From the NCBI RefSeq assembly GCF_030696885.1, contig NZ_JAUYRI010000020.1:1-64000 (forward strand): a stretch of 64,000 nucleotides of DNA, read 5' to 3'. The translations under genes and the position numbers were made by a program. Positions 8,339 to 18,193 of the stretch are shown here, one piece after another. Under the pieces are notes generated by a model, which had not been told where the DNA came from, did no database searches, and saw only the letters and a list, made by a program, of their open reading frames with translations. The first letter of the stretch is position 1. Every line of letters begins with the position of its first letter. The DNA is from Thiobacillus sp. (GTDB lineage: Bacteria > Pseudomonadota > Gammaproteobacteria > Burkholderiales > Thiobacillaceae).

Positions 8339-9754
8339 CTACTCTTCCGCCACGCGCACGCTGCCGCGGCTCACGCTTTCGCCATCCCGCGCGCGCAGCG
8401 ACCAGAACGACAGCGACGACAGCATCGTGAACACACCCACCGTCAGCAAGGTGTAGTGGAGCGCCGTCATCACTGCCGCGCGGTCGGTCTGCGGCAGCTC
8501 GCCCAGATACCAGCCGGCGACCAGTGAGCCACAGGCCAGCCCGAAGCTCATCGACATCTGCTGCATCGAGCTGGCGATCGTGCTGGCCATGCTCGAATCG
8601 GGCGTGTCGATGTCGGCATAAGCCATCGAATTCATGCTGGTGTATTGCAGCGAATTGAAGAAACCCAGCGCCAGCCCCAGCAGCACGATCAGCCCGATCG
8701 GCGTGGCCGGCGTCACCAGCGAGAACAGGCTGACCACGATCCCGATCATCACCGTGTTCACCGTCAGCACGCGCCGGTAGCCGAAGCGCGCCAACACCCA
8801 CGAGGCAATCAGCTTCATGAACATCGCCGCCGCCGCCACCGGCATCATCAACAGGCCCGACTGCCACGCCGGCATCCCCAGGCCCAACTGATAGAGCAGC
8901 GGCAGCAGGAAGGGCATGCCGCCCACGCCCAGCCGCGTGACGAAGCCACCCACCACCGACACGCGAAACGTGCGCACCCGGAACAGCGCCAGGCGCAACA
9001 GCGGATGGGGCGTCTCGCGGGCATGCAGCACATACGCGGCCAGCAGGCTGAGGCTGAGCGCCAGCAGCACCGCCGCCGAGGTCGCGTCGATCTGATGCTC
9101 GCCGAAGATTTCCAGCAGCCAGGACAGCAGCGCCGCGCCGCTGCCGAACAGCACCAGGCCGATGATATCCAGCGGACGTCGTGAATCGCCGCGGTAATCC
9201 GGCATGTAGCGATGCGCCAGCCACAGCGCCCCCAGCCCCACCGGCACGTTGATGAAGAAAATGTAGTGCCACGAGAACCAGTGCACGATCAGGCCGCCGA
9301 CCGTGGGCCCCAGCAACGGCCCGATCAGCGCCGGGATGATGACGAAGTTCATCGCCCGCAGCAGCTCGGACTTGTGAAAGGTGCGGATGATCGCCAGTCG
9401 CCCCACCGGCATCATCATCGCCGCGCCCACGCCCTGCAGGATGCGCCCCGCCACCAGCATCGGCGCGTTTTGCGCCAGGCCGCACAGGATCGAGGCCACA
9501 GTGAACACCGCGACCGCGATGCTGAACACACGGCGCGTGCCATAGCGATCCGCCATCCAGCCGCTGACCGGGATGCACACCGCCAGGCTCAGGATGTAGC
9601 TCGTCACCACCGCCTTCAGGCTCAGCGGCGTCACCTGCAGCCCCTCCGCGATCGCCGGGATCGCCGTGTTGACGATGGTGGTGTCGAGCCCCTCCATGAA
9701 CAGCGCCACGGCTACGACCCAAGGCAGGTAGGTTTTGACGGTGGCGCTGTTCAT
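8339..9754 (-). CDS. DHA2-family (14-TM) MFS drug efflux transporter
   Basis: An inner-membrane proton-coupled exporter of the EmrB/QacA (DHA2) group, 471 residues, with about 14 hydrophobic segments. Conserved features are the motif A loop GWMADRYGTRR, LDTTIVNTAIP in helix 1 and motif C-like GPLLGPTVGG. I prefer the ATG at 9754; the frame stays open to a TTG at 9790 without a ribosome binding site. No membrane-fusion partner is next to it, so it either works alone or uses one elsewhere, together with a TolC such as the one at 13676-14980. The substrate is unknown. Confidence 0.88.
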   Translation of the reverse strand: MNSATVKTYLPWVVAVALFMEGLDTTIVNTAIPAIAEGLQVTPLSLKAVVTSYILSLAVCIPVSGWMADRYGTRRVFSIAVAVFTVASILCGLAQNAPMLVAGRILQGVGAAMMMPVGRLAIIRTFHKSELLRAMNFVIIPALIGPLLGPTVGGLIVHWFSWHYIFFINVPVGLGALWLAHRYMPDYRGDSRRPLDIIGLVLFGSGAALLSWLLEIFGEHQIDATSAAVLLALSLSLLAAYVLHARETPHPLLRLALFRVRTFRVSVVGGFVTRLGVGGMPFLLPLLYQLGLGMPAWQSGLLMMPVAAAAMFMKLIASWVLARFGYRRVLTVNTVMIGIVVSLFSLVTPATPIGLIVLLGLALGFFNSLQYTSMNSMAYADIDTPDSSMASTIASSMQQMSMSFGLACGSLVAGWYLGELPQTDRAAVMTALHYTLLTVGVFTMLSSLSFWSLRARDGESVSRGSVRVAEE

Positions 9755-9831
9755 CGGTGGGTGTGAAAGGGTCGGTTCTGAGCGGCTCAATTTACGTTAG
9801 CAACGGTGTTGCAAGTCACCAGGACGATCGC

Positions 9832-9860
9832 TTGACACTACTAACGCGAGGCGTTAGTGT
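9832..9860 (+). promoter_or_regulatory. higBA promoter with embedded operator palindrome
   Basis: TTGACA (9832-9837) and TAGTGT (9855-9860) are 17 bp apart. Between and overlapping them is the palindrome ACTAACGC-gag-GCGTTAGT (9840-9858). This layout fits autorepression by the HigA antitoxin. The ATG of higB follows within 10 bases. Confidence 0.6.
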
Positions 9861-9866
9861 GGCGGC

Positions 9867-10145
9867 ATGATCAAGCGATTCAAGTGTCGCGAAACACAAG
9901 CGCTGTTCGAGGGGAAACGCTCCCCGCGGTTTGCCAACATCGCAAGCGTGGCGATCCGCAAATTGCAGATGCTACACGCCGTCGAGCGTTTGGAGTCCTT
10001 GCGCATTCCGCCGCAAAACCGGCTCGAAGCGCTCAAAGGCGACCGCAAAGGTCAATGGAGCATCCGCGTCAACGACCAGTGGCGTGTGTGTTTTGTCTGG
10101 AAAGACGACGCAGCGTGGGACGTGGAAATCGTTGATTATCACTAA
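9867..10145 (+). CDS. higB: HigB-type toxin (RelE/ParE superfamily mRNA interferase)
   Basis: A 92-residue toxin of the HigB (killer protein) family, which cleaves mRNA on the ribosome. Typical features are the C-terminal strand sequence WSIRVNDQWRVCFVWKD and the ending VEIVDYH, plus several basic residues expected at the RNA site (R91-type ends are replaced by His in many HigB). It precedes its antitoxin, the reversed order that defines hig loci, with 22 bases between them. A promoter with an embedded palindrome lies directly upstream. The length is complete, so the module is probably functional. Confidence 0.9.
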   Translation: MIKRFKCRETQALFEGKRSPRFANIASVAIRKLQMLHAVERLESLRIPPQNRLEALKGDRKGQWSIRVNDQWRVCFVWKDDAAWDVEIVDYH

Positions 10146-10167
10146 CTCAATTTCATCAGGAGCCATC

Positions 10168-10470
10168 ATGGCAAAACGTCAAATTCCGCTCGCCACCCCC
10201 GGCGAAATCCTGCTGGAAGAATTCCTCAAGCCGTTGGGCGTGACCCAATACCGACTGGCCAAGGAAATCGGCGTGCCGCAACGCCGCATCGGCGAAATCG
10301 TCGCCGGCAAGCGCAGCATCACCGCCGATACCGCCGCGCGCCTGGGCGTCTACTTCGGCATGGAAGCCGAGTTCTGGCTGAACCTGCAGGCGCACTACGA
10401 CCTGGCTCTCACGCGCGAGGCGCTGGCTGAGAATCTGGCGGCGATTCAGCCGCTGGCGGCGGCTGCGTGA
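10168..10470 (+). CDS. higA: HigA-type antitoxin (XRE helix-turn-helix)
   Basis: A 100-residue HigA/VapI-family antitoxin. The helix-turn-helix covers about residues 23-60 (VTQYRLAKEIGVPQRRIGEIVAGK), and the C-terminal part FGMEAEFWLNLQAHYDLA is the family hallmark. It neutralises HigB and represses the shared promoter. The ATG at 10168 has an AGGAG ribosome binding site 8 bases upstream, stronger than that of the toxin, which fits the need for excess antitoxin. Confidence 0.92.
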   Translation: MAKRQIPLATPGEILLEEFLKPLGVTQYRLAKEIGVPQRRIGEIVAGKRSITADTAARLGVYFGMEAEFWLNLQAHYDLALTREALAENLAAIQPLAAAA

Positions 10471-10534
10471 GTCGTGCGTGGCGTATGTGATATTGCAAGA
10501 CCTGACCCCAAAGTGGTTTCGGGCACGATCCCAG

Positions 10535-10556
10535 ATAAAGGTAGCGTCCCCTTTAT
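10535..10556. repeat. Small palindromic repeat (ATAAAGG...CCTTTAT)
   Basis: ATAAAGG (10535-10541) is mirrored by CCTTTAT (10550-10556) around GTAGCGTCC-type sequence. I have the impression that similar AAAGGTAGCGTCCCC strings recur as short interspersed palindromes in environmental proteobacteria, but this is recollection, not a search. It could also act as a stem after the membrane-protein gene on the minus strand. Confidence 0.4.
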
Positions 10557-10568
10557 CCCGCGTTATTT

Positions 10569-11186
10569 TTACTTCTTAAGTTTGTATTTGGCCAAGTCCT
10601 GCAATATTTCTTCCAGACGGGAGATTTCTTCAGGACTAAACTCATTGTCCTTGCTCGACGCAATCTCGTCGGCCTCGGCAAGCAGACGATCCTGATGCCC
10701 GAACTTCTCCTCCCTGTGCGCTCTTGTCCGATCGGCTGTCCTGACTTGTGTTTTTTCAAACAGCCACCTCCCGGCTTTGTGGAACAGGTACGTCTCGCCA
10801 CACTCAATGCAATAGATTGGAAAACGGTATATGAATTTACCCCCGCACGCCCCACAAGTCCGGGATTTCCAGAAGAACAGGTATGCTGCTATCGACAAAA
10901 GTAGCATCGTGCTCACTAGAGCCACTGTCTCGTTCAGAGCACGCAAAAAGGCATAAGAAACAACTGCCAGAGTGCCGGCAGCAGATCCAGCCAAAAGACT
11001 CTGCCAAAACCCTACCCAGTAGCGTCGCCTTGCATCATGATCAAACGTCGGATCCCCCACCTTTTCGCGGGCCTGCTCGACAGCTTCCCTTCTTTTCAGG
11101 CTTTTTTCCATGGCAGGAGTGATTTGCCCGTATGTTTCAAGTAAGGCGCGCCTCATCCAGTATTGCTTGTGCGAACGTTCATGCAT
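10569..11186 (-). CDS. Hypothetical membrane protein with a zinc-ribbon motif
   Basis: A 205-residue protein I cannot assign to a family. A basic, helical N-terminus (1-55) is followed by two membrane segments (about 58-80 and 87-106). A cytosolic zinc-ribbon-like block comes next, C111-x2-C114 ... C126-x2-C129, then a charged, probably coiled C-terminal helix ending KYKLKK. A possible AGGGGA ribosome binding site precedes the ATG at 11186. It is lower in GC than its neighbours, stands alone and sits beside a toxin-antitoxin pair and a palindromic repeat, so recent acquisition is plausible. Confidence 0.65.
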   Translation of the reverse strand: MHERSHKQYWMRRALLETYGQITPAMEKSLKRREAVEQAREKVGDPTFDHDARRRYWVGFWQSLLAGSAAGTLAVVSYAFLRALNETVALVSTMLLLSIAAYLFFWKSRTCGACGGKFIYRFPIYCIECGETYLFHKAGRWLFEKTQVRTADRTRAHREEKFGHQDRLLAEADEIASSKDNEFSPEEISRLEEILQDLAKYKLKK

Positions 11187-11248
11187 CCATTGTTTCCCCT
11201 GTCTTCACTAGCAGCTAAAGGGGGGGCCGCTTCGGTTACCTCTTCCTG

Positions 11249-12259
11249 TCAGCCCAGCTGTTTATATCTCCGATACCACTCCACCCACTTCCCAATCCCG
11301 TATTCCAGTGTCGTCGCCGGCGTGAACCCGGTGTCGCGGATCAGGTCGTCCACATCCGCGTAGGTCGCCTGCACGTCGCCGTCCTGCATCGGCAGGAAGT
11401 TCTTTTTCGCGGTCTGGCCGAGCGCGGCTTCGATGGTGCCGATGAAGTCCATCAGCTGCACCGGGGTGTGGTTGCCGATGTTGTAGAGGCGGTAAGGCGC
11501 GTGGCTCGATGCCGGGTCGGGATTCTTGTGGTCGAAGTCGGGATTGCCGTGCGGGATGCGGTCGAGCACTTTGACGGTGCCGTCGGCGATGTCGTCGATG
11601 TAGGTGAAGTCGCGCATCATGTCGCCATGGTTGAAGACGTCTATGGTGCGGCCTTCCAATATCGCGGAAGTAAACAGCCACGGCGACATGTCGGGCCGAC
11701 CCCACGGACCGTAGACGGTGAAGTAGCGCAGGCCCGTGGTGGGCAGGCCGTAGAGGTGGGAGTAGGTGTGCGCCATCAGCTCGTTGGCCTTTTTGCTGGC
11801 GGCGTACAGGCTGACCGGGTGGTTGACCGGGTCGTGGGTGGAGAACGGAATTTTGGTGTTGGCGCCGTACACGGAGGACGAGCTAGCGTAGACGAAGTGC
11901 TTGACGCCGTGGTGGCGACAGCCTTCGAGCAGGTTGGCGAAGCCGACGATGTTGGACTGCACGTAGGCGTGCGGATTCTTCAGCGAGTAGCGCACGCCGG
12001 CCTGCGCGGCGAGGTTGATGACGGCGTCGAAGTGGCCTTTCTCGAACAGGTCTTCCATCACCATGCGGTCGGAGATGTCGTCCTTGAGGAAGCGGAAGTT
12101 GGGGTAGGGCTTCAGCTGCTCCAGCCGCGCGAGCTTCAGCGCCGGGTCGTAGTAGTCGTTGAGGCTGTCGATGCCGACGACTTCGTCGCCGCGCTTCAAC
12201 AGGATTTGCGCGACGTGCATGCCGATAAACCCGGCCGCGCCGGTGAGCAGGATTTTCAT
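11249..12259 (-). CDS. UDP-glucuronate 4-epimerase-like NAD-dependent epimerase
   Basis: An extended short-chain dehydrogenase of 336 residues that most resembles UDP-glucuronate 4-epimerases (LpsL/Cap1J type), which make UDP-galacturonate for surface polysaccharide. It has the NAD loop G7-A-A-G10-F-I-G13, the serine stretch YASSSSVYG near 124-132 and catalytic Y152-x3-K156 (YAASKKA). The length and the RYFTVYGPWGRPDM segment fit that subgroup, but related epimerases or dehydratases with UDP-glucose-type substrates cannot be excluded. It diverges from waaA, consistent with a role in lipopolysaccharide or capsule. Confidence 0.85.
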   Translation of the reverse strand: MKILLTGAAGFIGMHVAQILLKRGDEVVGIDSLNDYYDPALKLARLEQLKPYPNFRFLKDDISDRMVMEDLFEKGHFDAVINLAAQAGVRYSLKNPHAYVQSNIVGFANLLEGCRHHGVKHFVYASSSSVYGANTKIPFSTHDPVNHPVSLYAASKKANELMAHTYSHLYGLPTTGLRYFTVYGPWGRPDMSPWLFTSAILEGRTIDVFNHGDMMRDFTYIDDIADGTVKVLDRIPHGNPDFDHKNPDPASSHAPYRLYNIGNHTPVQLMDFIGTIEAALGQTAKKNFLPMQDGDVQATYADVDDLIRDTGFTPATTLEYGIGKWVEWYRRYKQLG

Positions 12260-12357
12260 TTTTTCTCCCTCAGGGTGGCGTCGATTCTAGCACCGGCCGC
12301 ATGCCGGCCGATGACACCTGGTTTGGGCGCAGGCCCTGCCACCCTTACAATCCGGCG

Positions 12358-13629
12358 ATGTTCAAAATCCGTCTGATTCTCGACTGGACGCTCTACCGCC
12401 TGGCGCTGCTGCTGGCCGCGCCGCTGATTCCGCTGCGCCTGCTGTGGCGGGGCCGACGCGAGCGCGGCTACTGGCGGCACTGGGCTGAGCGGCTGGCGCT
12501 CGGGCCGGCGCCGGTGACCGGCGCACTGTGGATCCATGCGGTGTCGGTCGGCGAGATGCGCGCGGCGCAGCCGCTGATCGCCGCATTGCGCACCGCGCAT
12601 CCGGATTCGCCCGTGCTGCTGACCTGCATGACGCCGACCGGGCGCGCCACCGCCGAATCGCTGTACGGTGGTTTTGCGCACATTGTCTATCTGCCCTACG
12701 ACTATGCCTGGCTGGTGCGCCGCTTCCTGCGGCGGCTGAAGCCGCGCGTCGGCATCCTGATGGAAACCGAGCTGTGGCCCAATCTGATCCGCGCTGCTGC
12801 GCGCGCGGGCGTGCCGCTGGTGCTGGCCAATGCGCGGCTGTCGGAACGTTCGGCGCGCGGCTATGCGCGGCTGCCGGCGCTGACGCGGGCGTCGCTGCAG
12901 CGGATCGACAGCATTGCCGCGCAGACCGAAGCCGACGCCGCGCGCCTGCTCAAACTGGGCGCGGCGTCGGTTCACGTCACTGGCAATCTCAAATTCGACA
13001 TCGCGCCGCCGACCGATCAGCTCGAACGCGGCGCGGCATGGAAAGCGGCATGGGGCGCCCGCCCCGTGCTGCTGGCGGCAAGCACGCGCGAAGGCGAGGA
13101 ACTGCCCTTGTTGCGCGCCTTCAGTGACGCCGCGCCGGTCGACGTGCTGCTGGTGCTGGTGCCGCGGCATCCGCAACGCTTCGATGCGGTGGCGGCGCTG
13201 GTCGAGTCGACGGGTTTGCCGTATCAGCGGCGCAGCGTTGCGGAGGGAACGGCATTGAATCCGGGCACGCGGGTGCTGCTGGGCGACAGCCTGGGGGAAC
13301 TGTTTGCGTATTACGCGGCCTGCGATGCCGCCTTCGTCGGTGGCAGTCTGCAGCCGCTGGGCGGACAGAACCTGATCGAGGCGGCGAGCGTGGGACGGCC
13401 GGTGCTGGTGGGGCCCTATACCTACAACTTCGAGGAGGCGACCCAGCGGGCGATCGATGCGGGCGCGGCGCTGCGGGTGAACGACGCCGCCGACCTGCTG
13501 GAAAATGCGCTGAAGCTGCTGGGCGATGGCCCGATGCGTGCGCGCATGGGCGAGGCCGGACTGGCGTTCGCCGCACGCCACCGCGGTGCGGCGACGCGGG
13601 TGGCGGAGCTGGTGTCAGCGTTGGTTTAA
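12358..13629 (+). CDS. waaA: 3-deoxy-D-manno-octulosonic acid transferase WaaA (KdtA)
   Basis: An inner-membrane-anchored glycosyltransferase (GT30) that attaches Kdo from CMP-Kdo to lipid IVA, the first step of the lipopolysaccharide inner core. An N-terminal hydrophobic anchor (about 5-28) is followed by the conserved WIHAVSVGEM with the catalytic-region Glu, METELWPNLI, and the donor-site region GGSLQPLGGQNLIE. The ATG at 12358 gives 423 residues, close to the E. coli enzyme; an in-frame ATG at 12301 would add an unlikely extension. The convergent tolC and downstream rhodanese and pcm genes form a familiar betaproteobacterial neighbourhood. Confidence 0.95.
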   Translation: MFKIRLILDWTLYRLALLLAAPLIPLRLLWRGRRERGYWRHWAERLALGPAPVTGALWIHAVSVGEMRAAQPLIAALRTAHPDSPVLLTCMTPTGRATAESLYGGFAHIVYLPYDYAWLVRRFLRRLKPRVGILMETELWPNLIRAAARAGVPLVLANARLSERSARGYARLPALTRASLQRIDSIAAQTEADAARLLKLGAASVHVTGNLKFDIAPPTDQLERGAAWKAAWGARPVLLAASTREGEELPLLRAFSDAAPVDVLLVLVPRHPQRFDAVAALVESTGLPYQRRSVAEGTALNPGTRVLLGDSLGELFAYYAACDAAFVGGSLQPLGGQNLIEAASVGRPVLVGPYTYNFEEATQRAIDAGAALRVNDAADLLENALKLLGDGPMRARMGEAGLAFAARHRGAATRVAELVSALV

Positions 13630-13675
13630 TCCTTCAAGCCGACGGTAGCGTGCGGCGGCACCGCCCCTCGGACGT

Positions 13676-14980
13676 TTACTGCGGAACGGGTCTCAGGTGC
13701 TGATCAATCTCGGCCAGATCGGCCGGGCTCAGCGTGCCGACGGCGGCCTTCAGTGACAGCGTAGCCAGCAGGTAGGCATAGCGTGCGGCGGCGAGGTCGC
13801 GGCGGGCGGACAGCACCTGCTGCTCGGCATCGAGCACGTCGAGGTTGGTGCGCACGCCGACATCGAGGCCGAGCTTGGTCGAGTCGAGCTGTGCCTGGGT
13901 GGAGATCAGCGCCTGTTCCAGCGCACGCACGCGGGCGACGCCGCTGTTGACGTTGAGCCAGGCCTGACGGGCCTGCAAGCCGGCTTCGCGGGTGGCGAAT
14001 TCCAGATCCTGGCGCGCCTTTTCCTGGAAGGCGACGGCTTCGCGCACGCGCGAACTGGTCAGCCCGCCCTGGTAGATCGGCAGGTTGAGTTCGACGCCGA
14101 TGCTGGCTGTCTTCGTATCGATCTTCCCGGTGCCGAAGCTTTGGTTGTTGTTAACGGTGTAGCCGGCCACCGCATCCAGCGTCGGATAATGGCCGGCGCG
14201 GTTGCGCTCGACTTCCTGGTCGGCGATGGTCTTGGCGATGCGCTGGATTTCGGCCTGCAGGTTGCCGTCGGCGGCGCGCGCGGCCCATTCGTCGAGGGTG
14301 CCGGCTTCGGCCCGCAGCAATTTGTTGTCGACCAGACTGTCGAGGGTGCCGGCCGGCTTGCCGATCAGTTTTTCCAGCGCGCGCAGACGGATGTTGAGGC
14401 TGTTCTGCTCGGCGATTTCCTGCGCGACGGCGAGGTCGAAGCGGGCCTGCGCTTCGTGAGTGTCGGTGATGGTGGCGGTGCCGACTTCGAAATTGCGCTT
14501 GGCGGCGGCCAGCTGTTCGGTGATCGAGGCCTTCTGCGAATTGATGAAGGCGATGTTGTCCTGCGACTGCAGCACGTCGAAATAGGCCTGCGCCACCCGC
14601 AGGATCAGCTCCTGCTCGGCCACCTTCAACTGCATTTCGGCGATCTTCACCTGATTCTTCGATTGTTCGTACTGCACGCTGTTCTGCTTGCGGAACAAGG
14701 GTTGCGCGGCGTTGATCCCGATGCTGTTGGAGGAAAAGGTGTCTTCCCCGTAGGAGGCGTCGACATTCTGGTAGCGCACGTTGCCGCCTAGGTTGACGTT
14801 GGGCAGCAGCCCGGCGCGGCCCTGCACCGCTTTTTCCTTGCCGGCCTCGTATGCGGCGCGCGCGGCGGCGAATTGCGCGTCGTAGGCCAGCGCGTCGCGG
14901 TAGACGTCGGTCAGGTTGGTGGCGTGGGCAGTGGGGGCCAGCGCCAGGGTCAGGGCGAGTAACAGGGGCTTGAGCTGCAT
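13676..14980 (-). CDS. tolC: TolC-family outer-membrane channel protein
   Basis: A trimeric outer-membrane efflux duct used by type I secretion and tripartite drug pumps. It has a cleavable signal peptide (residues 1-20, ending AHA), followed by two TolC repeats of long heptad-patterned helices and short beta strands (about 21-220 and 230-425). The length of 434 residues is right for mature TolC of about 414. It ends 47 bases from waaA (convergent), with no clear terminator between. It lies directly downstream of the rhodanese gene on the same strand and may share a transcript with it and pcm. Confidence 0.92.
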   Translation of the reverse strand: MQLKPLLLALTLALAPTAHATNLTDVYRDALAYDAQFAAARAAYEAGKEKAVQGRAGLLPNVNLGGNVRYQNVDASYGEDTFSSNSIGINAAQPLFRKQNSVQYEQSKNQVKIAEMQLKVAEQELILRVAQAYFDVLQSQDNIAFINSQKASITEQLAAAKRNFEVGTATITDTHEAQARFDLAVAQEIAEQNSLNIRLRALEKLIGKPAGTLDSLVDNKLLRAEAGTLDEWAARAADGNLQAEIQRIAKTIADQEVERNRAGHYPTLDAVAGYTVNNNQSFGTGKIDTKTASIGVELNLPIYQGGLTSSRVREAVAFQEKARQDLEFATREAGLQARQAWLNVNSGVARVRALEQALISTQAQLDSTKLGLDVGVRTNLDVLDAEQQVLSARRDLAAARYAYLLATLSLKAAVGTLSPADLAEIDQHLRPVPQ

Positions 14981-15004
14981 GTTGGATCCAGTTCTTGTAG
15001 CGGT

Positions 15005-15322
15005 TCAGTAGCGCGGCATGGCCGGTTCGACTTCGTCTGCCCAGGCAGCCATGCCGCCCGACAGATTGATGACATTGCCGAAGCCCAGGCTTTCAAGATA
15101 GCGTGCCGCGTGATAACTGCGAACGCCATGATGGCAGATGACCACGGTTTCGGCGTCCTTGTTCAATTCGGCCTGGCGCTCGGGCAGCTCGCGCATCGGG
15201 ATCAGCACCGTGCCGGGCAGGCGGCACAGGTTCCATTCCCACGGCTCGCGCACGTCGAGCAGCACCGGCGCGTGCCCGGCCTGCAGGTGGGCGGCGAGTT
15301 CGGCGGGACGAAACTGGCGCAT
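15005..15322 (-). CDS. Single-domain rhodanese-like protein
   Basis: A cytosolic sulfurtransferase-type protein of 105 residues. The active-site loop is CHHGVRS, with the catalytic Cys, and CDC25-like DVREPWEW lies near the start. It would carry a persulfide on this cysteine; donor and acceptor are unknown. It lies between pcm (11 bases upstream) and tolC (24 bases downstream) on the minus strand, so the three genes probably form an operon. A sulfur oxidiser has obvious uses for persulfide carriers, but this gene order is also found in non-sulfur-oxidising betaproteobacteria. Confidence 0.9.
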   Translation of the reverse strand: MRQFRPAELAAHLQAGHAPVLLDVREPWEWNLCRLPGTVLIPMRELPERQAELNKDAETVVICHHGVRSYHAARYLESLGFGNVINLSGGMAAWADEVEPAMPRY

Positions 15323-15333
15323 CAGGCAGACGC

Positions 15334-15987
15334 TCAGAAAACGAATGCGGCGGGGTGCGGCGCGTTGAGCAGCGGCGCCACGCAGGTCTCGAACAGCGTT
15401 ACACTGCGATAGGCGCCGGGCGCGGTGCAGGTGATGAGCTGCGCTTCCATCACGGGTGCCTCGCCGGTGATGGCGAACAGGCGGCCGCCGAGCTTGAGGC
15501 GGCGCAGCAGCGCGTCCGACAGCAGCGGCGTCGAACCGGTCAGCACAATGACGTCGAAGCCGGCATCGTCGGCCCAGTCGGTGGCGGCGTCGCCGGTATG
15601 CAGCACCACATTGTCGAAGCCGTGTGCGCGCAGTTTCTGCGTCGCCGTGGTGGTGAATTCAGGCAGGATGTCGACCGACACCACGCCGGCGGCGCGGGAG
15701 GCCAGCAGCGCGGTCAGGTAGCCGCTGCCGGTGCCGATTTCCAGCGCGCGGTCGGTGGGGCGGATGTCGAGCTCCTGCACCACCCGCGCTTCCAGCTTGG
15801 GCGTCCACATGGCCTGGCCGTGGCCGAGCGGGATTTCCATGTCGACGAAGGCCAGCGCGCGGTGCGCCTGCGGCACGTAGTCTTCGCGACGCACCTTGGA
15901 CAGCAGATCCAGCACCTCCTGATCCAACACGTCCCAGGGACGGATCTGCTGTTCCACCATGTTGAAGCGCGCTTGCTCGATGTCCAT
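15334..15987 (-). CDS. Protein-L-isoaspartate O-methyltransferase family protein
   Basis: A class I SAM-dependent methyltransferase of 217 residues related to Pcm, which starts repair of isoaspartyl residues. The SAM motif is LEIGTGSGYLTALLA, preceded by the family's M-E-x-P-L-G-H-G-Q-A-M-W block around residues 50-61. The classical Pcm threonine/serine motif here reads LGHGQAMWTP, so this belongs to the divergent proteobacterial subgroup found next to rhodanese and tolC, whose substrate is less certain. It leads the pcm-rhodanese-tolC set and is divergent from thiC. Confidence 0.85.
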   Translation of the reverse strand: MDIEQARFNMVEQQIRPWDVLDQEVLDLLSKVRREDYVPQAHRALAFVDMEIPLGHGQAMWTPKLEARVVQELDIRPTDRALEIGTGSGYLTALLASRAAGVVSVDILPEFTTTATQKLRAHGFDNVVLHTGDAATDWADDAGFDVIVLTGSTPLLSDALLRRLKLGGRLFAITGEAPVMEAQLITCTAPGAYRSVTLFETCVAPLLNAPHPAAFVF

Positions 15988-16060
15988 GCGGTGCCCTTGA
16001 ATATCAATAAGTTAGATGGGGACTTGCCTTGCAATTATTCCACATTTCGGCTACCTTGGC

Positions 16061-18162
<2,102 letters not shown>

Positions 18163-18193
18163 GGCTTTTTTACATCCGACAGGGTACGGGGAT

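Noticed and set aside
8217-9722. Second long minus-strand frame over the DHA2 transporter
   Set aside because: Gly/Ala/Arg-rich out-of-frame product; the other minus frame encodes a complete 14-helix transporter.
10471-10568. Remnant transposase or IS end
   Set aside because: Only a 22-base palindrome is visible; no transposase fragment or target duplication.
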